Part shown: positions 1 through 8,816 of the stretch, in pieces | How positions within the stretch are numbered: the first letter of the stretch is position 1 | Layout of the letters: the number at the start of each line of letters is the position of its first letter | Source: Folioceros fuciformis | Taxonomy: Eukaryota; Anthocerotophyta; Anthocerotopsida; Anthocerotales | Reading direction: 5' to 3' | NCBI GenBank assembly: GCA_049999805.1 | Contig: JBNGIO010005950.1 | Span: 1 to 23,293, forward strand | Length of the DNA: 23,293 nucleotides | The notes under the pieces: generated by a model | The model's database searches: none | Told to the model about the DNA's origin: nothing | What the model saw: only the letters and a program-made list of their open reading frames with translations | Made by a program: the position numbers and the translations under genes

Positions 1-826
1 TTAATATAGTTATTAATACTTCAAGAACGAGAATCTTGATACCTTTCATCACCCAAATGGCCTTTTTTCTCTATTGTTTTCAAAAAGCTACTTGGGTTTT
101 GTGTTTGCTTTACTGATCCATTCTCCATAGCAGACAGATTAGGTGAGGGGGTTTTGTGTTTGCTATGCTGATCCATTCTCCATGGCAGATTAGGTGGGCT
201 GAAGTTGGTGTGAATGCTGGTAGGTAAGGAAGGTCAGGTGAAGCTTTAATCCTCACAAAGCTTTTTTTTTTTTTCCTTCCATCTCCCTTTTTCTTGGGAC
301 GTGGTGAGGTAGGAGGATATGGAGGCCAATTTGGATCTTCTGAACTCTGGACCAGCTTCACCGTGACCCAACTTCCTTAGTGAACTTTGTTGAGCAATCG
401 TGGGCAGTTATGGGTAACTCGCATGACCAAGAGGGATTCGTCAAAGACGCAAATCCTCTAACAAAACGTTCGAGGCTTAAGTTCAAAGTTTTATTAGAGA
501 GGCCCGTCCAGAAGCATGTTCTCCATTAGGCCTGAAATCATGGAAGCCAGGTGAGCAAGCCGGATTGGATGAGGCGGCTGCAGGAACGAGGGATAAGGTG
601 AGTCATGGCTTCCAAATCAGAGAATTACGAGCAAGCAAGCAAGGTAACAAGAGGATCAAAAGCTTACAGGGAGCTACAGCTACGGCTGCTGCAGCTGGGT
701 CGGGATTGATTGTGCACAGTGTACAAGCCAAGCCAAGGAAAGGCACGGGCAGAGGCAAAGAAAGGAGAAGAGTGACCGGTCAACGCCAAACGGGGGAGGG
801 GGGATGGACGCCGTGGACGCGATAAA
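1..826. other. Left flank without a recognised gene
   Basis: No conserved coding signal was seen on either strand. The stretch begins AT-rich, holds a roughly 55-bp direct duplication (94-198) and a run of 13 T (262-274), and becomes GC-richer towards the 3' end of the DUF1685 gene, which ends at 827. The last few hundred bases are probably the 3' untranslated region of that minus-strand gene. The short open frames here have low-complexity or unrecognisable translations. Confidence 0.5.
94..198. repeat. Imperfect 55/51-bp direct tandem duplication
   Basis: Two adjacent copies start with GGGTTTTGTGTTTGCT at 94 and 149. Both contain TGATCCATTCTCCAT followed by (A/G)GCAG and ATTAGGTG. The second copy lacks four bases (ACAG) relative to the first and has a few substitutions. 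This is a simple local duplication with no sign of coding or of a terminal-repeat element. Confidence 0.85.
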
Positions 827-1971
827 CTAGCACTCTAGGCGAACGGTGGAGGCGACGGCCGTTGCCCAGAACTTGAGATGCATCTTCATGTCCACCCCCG
901 GCTGGTTGGGCCCAGGCACCCGCCAATTGAGCAATGGGGAATCTGGCCTGCTGATGAGCCACGCCTGGGCTGCGTAATGCTGCTGTCTTCCACTATCGGT
1001 TGGGGATCCCACCCTCACCACCCTGGGCGACAACGTGTCCTTGCTGCTGGGCCTGAATCCCAAGTCCAAGCATCCCCGCAGCTCATCGATCTCCAGCTCG
1101 GTCAGGCTCCTGGACCCTCTTCCCCGCCTATTGACCCTGCGCCTTCCCAGCTTGCCAGGAGACTTGGTGGCGGTGGGCGATTCCGGCAGCTCCTGCACCA
1201 ACGATTCAGCGACCGGCAACACCGTAACTATCCCAGGGACAGAGACTTCCACAAGCAGCAGCGACGGAGGAATTACCTCGGAGGGAGGATGATGGGTTCC
1301 TACACCAGTGCAAGAACCGTCCTGCTGATGCTGCTGGGCTGGTGGCATCTGCTTGTCGTTGTACTCCGCCTCTTCCTCCACATCGCCCAGAAAGGTTAGC
1401 TTGTCCTGGTCCTGCCACCCCTCCGGAACCTCGATCCGGATGTCCCCAAGTCTGCGCTTAGCCTCCACCAAGAGCAGCGACCGCCGTGGGCTGCTCTGCC
1501 GGGGCCTCAACGACTGCATCAGCTCGATGCTACTGCTGCTGCTGCAACGACGCACTCCAGACACGGGCCGCCTGATGCCGGAGTGAGGGCTCAAGGGCGA
1601 GGCGGATGCGGGAGCTGCAGTGCCAGCCATCGAGGGCTTCCGCCATTGCACCACATTGCCCCAAAACCAGCACACGTCCAGCAGCCGTTCGACCAGCACG
1701 GCCTGGTGACGCGTCTTCTTCTCCGCCTCATCCTGCTTGCTGTCCCCCGGCCCATGTTCCTCACCTCCNNNNNNNNNNNNNNNNNNNNNNNNNNNNNNNN
1801 NNNNNNNNNNNNNNNNNNNNNNNNNNNNNNNNNNNNNNNNNNNNNNNNNNNNNNNNNNNNNNNNNNNNCTTCCTCCTCCACCTCCTCCCACGCCTTGTGC
1901 AGCTGCTGCTTGTGGCTGCTTGGGAAGGCAGCGTAGGGCGAAAACAGCGCCACCTCCAGCTCATCCGCCAT
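827..1971 (-). CDS. DUF1685 family plant protein, interrupted by an assembly gap
   Basis: This is a plant-specific protein of unknown biochemical role. The start at 1971 opens MADELEVALFSPYAAFPSSH and reads 34 codons to the gap at 1868. After the gap the frame is open from 1768 to the TAG at 829-827, about 313 codons. The reading frames on the two sides differ, as expected if the N run does not show the true gap length. The DUF1685 signature is clear: LTELEIDELRGCLDLGF, matching the family's acidic ELxGxxDLGF core, and the C-terminal LKFWATAVASTVR block that ends these proteins. A segment reading LLDVCWFWGNVV resembles the usual N-terminal LFDSxWFE region. The middle is Ser/Pro rich and low complexity. 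It is divergent from the radA gene, with ATGs 201 bp apart. An intron inside the gap cannot be excluded, and GAG|GTGAGG next to the gap could act as a donor. Confidence 0.72.
1769..1868. other. Assembly gap of 100 N
   Basis: Exactly 100 ambiguous bases, a conventional placeholder for a gap of unknown size. It lies within the DUF1685 coding sequence between GC-rich, low-complexity flanks (CTCCTCC and CTGCTG tracts), which probably broke the assembly. Confidence 0.97.
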
Positions 1972-2172
1972 GAGATGGCAGATGGGGCAGGCCGCAGTTG
2001 GGCTATCCGCCGCCGCGGCTGCGGATGCAGCGCTCCTTGCTCGCCTCGGTCATCGTTCTTCTGCAACAACGCTTGCATACAGGCCTCCACGACTTTTAAG
2101 AACAGCCACAGCCATGAATAGCTTTCCAAGCGTATCGAGGAGCAGGAAAGGATCAAGGAACTGAGCCAAAAC
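1972..2172. promoter_or_regulatory. Divergent promoter region between the DUF1685 gene and radA
   Basis: Only 201 bp separate the two oppositely directed start codons, so both 5' untranslated regions and core promoters must lie here or overlap the coding regions. No clear TATA box was seen. A short upstream open frame on the plus strand (ATG at 2114, in another frame, ending TGA at 2162-2164) lies just before the radA ATG and could affect its translation. The role is inferred from position. Confidence 0.45.
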
Positions 2173-5100
2173 ATGCAACGCCTGGCTGTCCTCCGGCAGC
2201 TCCGGCTGCTGCACCGGCAGCTTGGTGCGGGGTTGGGGCGCCTGCCCGTGGTTGTGCGTCCTGCCCGAACCCACCGCCCACGACTGCTCTGCTCGGGTTT
2301 CCCGGCTTCTTCTTCAGGCATTGCTGGAATCCGGGGCAGCATCAAGCAGGCCAAGGGGAAGTCGCACTGGGTGTGCGACCAGTGCGGGGAGACCAGCTCG
2401 CAATGGTGGGGGCAGTGCACCGTCTGCCACCAGGCCAACACTTTGAAACGCTTCTTCGAACCTGCCCCTGGGTCTGCAGGGGGAGGAGCTGCCTTGAGGA
2501 CTGTTGACCGCCTGGCTGCTGCGCCTCCCCAGACCTCCTCCCGCTCTTCAGGCTGGATCAATACCAAGCACGTGAACCCACAGCGGGTGCAGGACATCCT
2601 CAACGGCGGCTCCCAGCAACTGCAGAGGATTCTTCTGTGCGGCTCTTGCTCCGTCCCCTTCTCCTGCTGCTGCTGTGAGGTGACAAGAGGGCGGCATGAA
2701 TTGCAAGAATTTGGGACATGAGGGACAATCGGGGGATGGATTTTGCAGACCTGGCCAAACTGGGGAGGAGATTTCCAGGGTGCTGGGAGGTGGATTGGTG
2801 CACGGTATGTGTCCATGTTTGGTTGGTTTGCGTTGGAGATCCTCTTGCGCTTGTCATGAGCCAGCTGTTGGGGTCCAGGATCGTTGCTGCTGGTGGGTGG
2901 GGACCCGGGTGTTGGTAAGAGTACGTTGCTATTACAGGTAACCGAAGTTCTCTACTACGTTCCTACCCCATGTGTAGTTGCGCGTCGATGCTCTGCATAT
3001 GTATGGTTCATTCTTGTCTCCGTGTAATTTCAAATCCCTGCACTTTCGCATTCAGGTTGCAGGACTTCTGGCTGAGGGCTCTGATTCTTCTGGACCAGCG
3101 CCAGTGCTTTATGTGTCAGGGGAGGAGGTATATCGTGTGGTGTTGTTGATGTACCAATACCCTGCTTGAATTTCAGTGTGTGGCAATACTCATCTCACCA
3201 GTTGTTTGCTCTCTTCTTGCTCAGAGCGTGGAGCAAGTTGGTAGCAGAGCAAAACGTCTAAACGTCGCGGCACATGATTTGTTTCTTTACTCCGCCACAG
3301 ATCTCGAGGTGGTCTCCTGCACCAGAATTTTTTTGCGTGCAGATTGGAGAACGTGTTGCTGCTTATGAGATCAGAGCTGATGCTGTGTCCTGTCTGCTGT
3401 TGTAGCTAGTGCTCAAAGCCATCCAGGAGCTGTCGCCAAGGGCAGTCATCGTGGACTCAATACAAACAGTCTACTTGCCAGAAGCTACTGGCAGTGCCGG
3501 AAGCGTGAGTCAGGCAAGTGTTGGTTTTTAGGCTGAACCTCCTCTTGGCTTTAGTTCTTGTTTGTTTCTTGCGTTCGCTTTTCATCTTCTGGTCCTCCAG
3601 CAGCAGAGTAGTAGGCGTTACTGTAGGCTTAACTCTAACGCCATTTCTCTTCATTTGCCATCCTCTGCGGGAACAGGTTAGAGAGTGTGCCACCGCGTTG
3701 CTCAGGTTTGCAAAGCAAACACACACGGCAATATTCCTGGTATGGATTGCATTTCTTATGATCAGTTGCGCTCAGCGGGATTATATCCTCATATTGCCAC
3801 TTTTGAGTTCACTCGTAACCACCTGTGTCTTCTGACCACCTGTGTCTGTACCAGGTGGGCCATGTAACAAAGACGGGAGATATTGCTGGACCCCGAGTTC
3901 TGGAGCATATAGTTGATGTTGTGCTTTATATGGAGGTCTCCTCTCTTCGACAAGTGGCTTAGAAGCATCTGATCGCTAAAGTTTGGATGTTGTGTACTAT
4001 GTTGTTGTGTTGGCGATTGATTGGTCGGGTCAACAGGGGGAAAGACTACAATCTCATCGGCTACTGAGAGTTGTCAAGAACAGATATGGCTCGACCGATG
4101 AGGTGCGTCTTATTGGTTTCCCTTAATGGAAGCCTTCCCATTTTCTCTGCACTATTTAAGTCATGGTCATCCAGTTCTTACGAAAGGGCTGAGTGAAGTC
4201 TTGTGACCACTTCAGGTGGGGGTGTTTGAAATGGTCAAGGGTGGTCTTGTTGCTGTGCCAAATCCCAGCGACATCTTTTTGAGTGATCGAAGATCAGACT
4301 CTACTCGCGCCACATCCTCAGCTGTTGCTGTAACGATGGAAGGGTCTCGTCCTTTATTGCTAGAAGTGCAGGTGCAGATTTAAGTTACTTGCTCTCACTA
4401 TTGCTGCTTCCTGTCTGCCAGCTCTAATTTTGATGTGTTTGAGTTCAGCATAGGCTCTTTGTGCCCCTGTCGCTCAACCTGGTAGGCGCACTGCCAATGG
4501 AGTTGATGCACACCGATTGTTTCTGCTTCTTGCGGTATGTTTTCTTTGAATTGCTGCACACCATAGCATTCTAGTGGTGATTTGCCGACCAGGTTGTGGT
4601 GCTGGATGTGTCGCATTTGAGCCTCTCTATCCTGTCAGGTGCTCTCAAAACAAGCAGGTTTGAAGTTGTCCAATCAGGTGCACTTTCAGCTTAATCGAAT
4701 ACTACATGTAAGCCGCACGATGGGCTGTGCAAAGTCAGTAAGTGTGGGTTTTCTTGCCGGTTAGGACATCTTCATTAATGTGGTGGGAGGAATGAGATTG
4801 CGGGAACCTGCAGCGGATGTAGCCATCGCGGTTGCTGTTGCCAGCAGGTCAGCTTCAATCCGCCCTGTGTATGTACCTTGTTTCTTTGCGACTGGTTGAC
4901 CGTCCTGTAAAATTGTCGTCCCTTGCAGTCTCATGGAAACATCCGTGCCCCGGGACATGGCCTTCATTGGAGAGATTGGACTTGGTGGTGAACTTCGATC
5001 AGTATGTACCGCGGACTGTTGAACATAGGCCGGTCCCTCCTTGTTGTTAGCTGTGGTGACCTCTGCTTTGATTGTTTTGTCGCAGCTCAGTAGCCAACTA

Positions 5101-5275
5101 ATCTGTGACCACGTGGTAGGTTGGACAACTGGAGCGACGGATCATTGAAGCTGGGAAGATGGGGTTCAAATGCTGTGTCGTTCCCAAACACGCAGGGAAT
5201 ACGGTTCTGGACACAGGGATTACTGTACTTCCATGTGTGGACATACAGGAAGTGATTGACAAGATATGTTCTTAG
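2173..5275 (+). CDS. RADA: Organellar RadA/Sms DNA repair ATPase, 15 exons
   Basis: Bacterial-type RadA is a DnaB-like, RecA-fold ATPase that drives branch migration in recombination; plant copies act in mitochondria and chloroplasts. Exons: 2173-2636, 2749-2804, 2879-2937, 3056-3127, 3225-3308, 3406-3513, 3677-3739, 3855-3935, 4037-4102, 4216-4371, 4454-4534, 4639-4677, 4765-4847, 4929-5001, 5120-5275. They join in phase to 546 aa. The basic, Arg/Leu-rich N-terminus looks like an organellar presequence. A C4 zinc finger follows (Cys68, 71, 82, 85), then Walker [11 protein letters not shown] (Lys187), Walker B VIVDS (Asp262), the RadA hallmark KNRYG (343-347) and a C-terminal Lon-like domain (about 400-546) with a GEIGLGGE motif. 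All core family features are intact. The start is the first ATG after an in-frame stop at 2119. Intron 6 uses a GC donor. Confidence 0.93.
3514..3676 (+). other. GC-AG intron in radA (intron 6)
   Basis: The conserved segment [14 protein letters not shown] requires splicing after AGTCAG at 3511-3513, where the intron begins GCAAGTG; the acceptor is AACAG|GTTAGAG. A consensus GT donor (GTGAGT) lies nine bases upstream at 3505. Its use would remove Val-Ser-Gln without changing frame. E. coli RadA has SVAQ at this position, which favours the GC donor. Confidence 0.75.
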
Positions 5276-5626
5276 TTGGCTCTGAAGGCTTTTGGGGTAT
5301 ACGTGCAACCTGTGATTGGGGGTCTATGGGCTCCTTGGAGGACTGGAAGGTTTTTGCTGGATATGGAACGAAACTGTAGCAACTGATACGAGAGCAAGCT
5401 TGGCGACATTTTGCTGCAGGTATCTATTCGACAGCTCTCACGGCCCGGCGCGCTGCTGATTTGATTCAGCAAAGGGGAGCCAGCCCAGCCCAAGCAGAAG
5501 TGTTTTGGAGTTCTGCGTCTCTCTACATTATGCGACTTTTCTATGACCAGGACACATCGACTGTAAAAGTGGACCTTTGGTCCAAAATGAATCAATAGAT
5601 GTCGACAAGTCCATGACAGGGAAAGA
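5276..5626. other. Convergent 3' spacer, radA / SAM-domain gene
   Basis: About 350 bp between the radA stop and the stop of the opposing SAM-domain gene. No conserved coding, RNA or repeat signal was seen. It must hold both 3' untranslated regions and polyadenylation signals, so the transcripts may overlap. Confidence 0.5.
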
Positions 5627-7871
5627 CTACTGGGTATTGGAGAGTTTGCTTATAGCTGAGATGAGCTTTCTTCGGGGTCCAAGTGCATGGATTCCCTTGT
5701 CCTTCAGGCTACTCATGGTCAGCTGCAGCAGACTTGATTCATCAAGCTCGTGGGCTTCGAAAATTGGCACTAACTGTTCTAGACCTTGAGACCTCAAAAA
5801 TGAAATCGTTCCTCCTGCTGCCTTCAGTCCGTTGGTCAGATTCTCAAGTTGTCTGTCCAGAGACAGAGTGGTCTGATTCATCCTGAACGTCGGGTGATGA
5901 GTCGAGACCATGGTGTCCGTGGGAAATCCCTTCTGCGTGTGTTTTTGTGAGTATGCAACCACACCAGGCTGGCACGAGAGAGGCTTATCCCAAAGCCCGA
6001 ACTCAACCCTTGCATCATCCCCACCCTGCTTGAGCCTGGCCAATGACACCGTGCACGTCTGCTCCATCTCCACAGAGGCCATGGATTTAAGGGAGTTCAG
6101 TGGACCTTCATCCACTAGCTCTGTAGAACCAAGTGCTAACTCCTTCTCACCAGAACTTTCAAGACCCCCCGATTGAGAAGATGAATTCCTGTAATCGAAG
6201 AGGCTGTTGTGCCTGACACGCGTCTGGAATGTGTCCAACTGGTTCGACATAGTCTGTGTCATTTGCCTACTTCCCGAGCAGGACATGTCCATGTCAGAAA
6301 CCAGCGTTGCAGTTGAAGGCCCGTCCCATTGACAAGATTCTGGTAAGGCAGGACTTTGCTGAAGTTGTGCTGCAATAGGTGCTGTTGTGTCTTGCACCTC
6401 ATCAGATCCTCCAGATGAGTCGCCAGAAGCAACATCTGCTCTCTCTGGGGCTCTGTTTTGAATGCTAGTAAGCCTTTCAGCTGAAGCTTGTTCCGTGTCC
6501 ACTTCGGACGGATTGGCCTTAGACACACGTCTTCTCCGTTTGTATACTGGCAAATCATAGGCCCCTAGAAGAGGTCCCTTGTGGCTCCGAAGGCTCCTTG
6601 TAATAGACAGTGGAGTTGTCTGTTCCTGTACAGCCGATGCCAATGGGTCTTTCCCATTCGCACCAGTACTGGCTTGAGGAGGGGAACACGGTGAGCCAAC
6701 CGTGTCAGGACCATTGGCTGCAGAAATCACAACAAAGCCACGTTCCAATTCAGCATAGAACAGCACCACAAAATATCCATTCCTGCTGTTCCACACAGCT
6801 TTTCCATCGCAGCCACACAGACTTACTAGCATGACTGGAAGCTGTGTCGTAACAAGATCACGAAATGACTCAATGCCTCAGAAGGTTACCTTGTTTGTGA
6901 TCACTTGTTCCTGGAACGTGACCATCCAGTGCTCCATTTTGCTTAGCCTCAGAAACATCCTCTTTCCACCTTTTCCTTCCTCCAGGAGAGGCACCTGGAA
7001 ACTGTCGTTTCTGTTTCTGCGGAGTGTCACTGGACGAAATTGCTGACCTTCTCTTGGATCCTTTCAAACCCTGTCTGGGTATCCCCTTCTTTGGAGGCTG
7101 TGCAGCTGCCGAATCGCTCGAGGCCTCCGCACAATCTGCATCCCTGGGCACCCTAGAACCACCTTCCAGATGCAAATTGTCCCTGTCGGAAACAGCCGAG
7201 AAATCCACAGGAATTGCATGGGCCAGACCTGTAGGAAGGTCCGAGATAGCCCGCTTTTTCCTTGGATGTTTGCTGGGGGAAGTTTTCTGCGTCCCAGCTC
7301 CATCGTTCTCCGCATTGTCACCATCTCGGGGCACCGTCTCCTTCTTCCAGTCTCCCTGCGTGATCAATTTATCGATGTTTGCCAGCAACGTGCTCACATC
7401 CTGCTTGAGCAGATCAACACCAATCTTCCTCCGTTTGCTGTCCACACTTTCCACCACGGGCTGCTGCTCACCACTCTCATGTTCTACCCTCTCAGATTGC
7501 CCCTGCTCTGCATGTTCCTGCACCTGCTGAGCAGCCTTGACCTCCTGCAGAACCTGTTTCCGCTTCCTTGGCTGCTTGAGAGGTAGTGGAGGTATCTTGA
7601 TGATGACTCTCCGTTTCCTCACTTCCACCTCTGCATCCTCCTCTAGCAATGCACCACCAACGTTTCCTGGCATCGACTTTCTAGTCTGCTGAGCTTTAGA
7701 GGATGCTGTCCCATCGCCTTGCTGTCTGCCAGCCTCCAGATCTGTCCCCTTCCCCCTCTGCTTCTCTCCCTCGATCTGCTTCTGCCCCACCATGCTCTTC
7801 CCATCACTTCTGTCTCCAGCACCTGCCATTGCTGCCAGGGCAGCGAGGTGCTTCCGTTTGGTTTTGGCCAT
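5627..7871 (-). CDS. SAM (sterile alpha motif) domain protein, probably nuclear, 2 exons
   Basis: Exon 1 is 7871-6890 and exon 2 is 6717-5627. The donor CAAG|GTAACC and acceptor TTTCTGCAG|CC join in phase (HKQ-A-NGPDTV) to give 690 aa. The only recognised domain is a C-terminal SAM fold (about 632-690). It contains FLRSQGLEQLVPIFEAHELD and GPRRKLISAISKL, typical of plant SAM-domain proteins with a protein-interaction role. The rest is long and low complexity with several basic stretches that look like nuclear localisation signals: KTKRKH near the start, RKRRV, KQPRKRK and YKRRRR. The frame stays open upstream of 7871, but the first in-frame ATG (MAKTKRKHL) is the natural start. Alternative splicing near the intron is possible because the frame upstream of exon 2 stays open to 6832. 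The molecular function is unknown. Confidence 0.78.
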
Positions 7872-8816
7872 GATTGGACTTGGTAGGATACCCAGCAGCT
7901 GCTCAATTCCCACTCCTTCCGTCGACCAGATGTGCAACCTGCTCTTCACTGTCACTGAAGCACATCTCCGTCTGGGAAACCCGACATCAACCAGCAAAGC
8001 ACCGGGTCTCCAGAGCCGTAGGGCAACCTGGCGGAAGGGGACAGAAGACAAAAGGACGCTCCCAAACACCAATCCTACTTGGATCCAACATCCTGCATCC
8101 TTCTTTACCGAGTCCTGATTTGTCCTATGCCAACGAGAATGACTTCGATATGCTGGAATGAGATGATGATACTATCACTAGACTTACTACTGCCATGAAT
8201 TTGACATCTCGTCTCTCCTACGGGGAAGAAGAGGCAGCGAACATCTACAACTACGCAGACCTGGAACTCTCATCCATGGAACACGATGACAGCTAGTACA
8301 TCTTGTCCTCTGTTGCAAGATGCAAAAGCACGACCGTTGTTCAAACTTCGCACGTGGGTGCCCAACCCTATGCACCCGGCTAGTTCAATGCCTGGGTGTA
8401 GATGCACCTTGTACCTTGAATTTCCAGAATGCCAGCCTACTGACCTCGAGGCAAACCAGTACTTTAAAATTGGCCTTCTCCTTCTTCTACTGCGCCTAGG
8501 CTGTGCACAGATTGGGCAAACGCAGATTTTGTTGATACTGATCGCAGAACAGGAGGGGCTCCCTATTCTGTATGACGGATACAAAAATTGAAAAGATACC
8601 TATCTCGATAGGCATTGTTTCTTAGCGTCTTGTATCGGTCGCCCTGGCCTGGACACAACAGGTTTCACATTCACTTTCATGTTCTCGCATCGTTTGGGGT
8701 GCTAATCCACCGTTCTGACTGTCACAGGGATCGGGATCGGGACTAGGATGCGGTCCTGGCAGTCATGTTTAAGCCCTAAACCCTGGTTGTGAGTCACATT
8801 GCTGCGCCCAGGCATC
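7872..8816. promoter_or_regulatory. Divergent spacer, SAM-domain gene / methylthiotransferase gene
   Basis: 945 bp between two oppositely directed start codons. No conserved protein was seen in any frame. It presumably contains both promoters and 5' untranslated regions. The only recognisable element is a telo-box-like motif at 8774-8784, close to the methylthiotransferase ATG. Confidence 0.5.
8774..8784 (+). promoter_or_regulatory. Telo-box-like motif CCCTAAACCCT
   Basis: One and a half units of the plant-type telomere repeat (TTTAGGG complement) lie 32 bp upstream of the methylthiotransferase ATG. In plants, such telo-boxes are common in promoters and leaders of translation and ribosome-biogenesis genes, which suits a tRNA-modification enzyme. 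The role here is inferred from sequence and position only. Confidence 0.5.

Noticed and set aside
878-1399. Long plus-strand open frames opposite the DUF1685 gene
   Set aside because: They are antisense to a frame with clear DUF1685 motifs, and their translations are GC-driven low complexity.
1869-2816. Long minus-strand frame across the divergent promoter and radA exon 1
   Set aside because: It lies opposite the radA zinc-finger exon and has no recognisable domain; it is explained by GC-rich codon shadowing.
5276-5595. Minus-strand frame of about 107 codons after radA
   Set aside because: It overlaps the radA stop region, has no recognisable domain, and lies where the 3' untranslated regions are expected.
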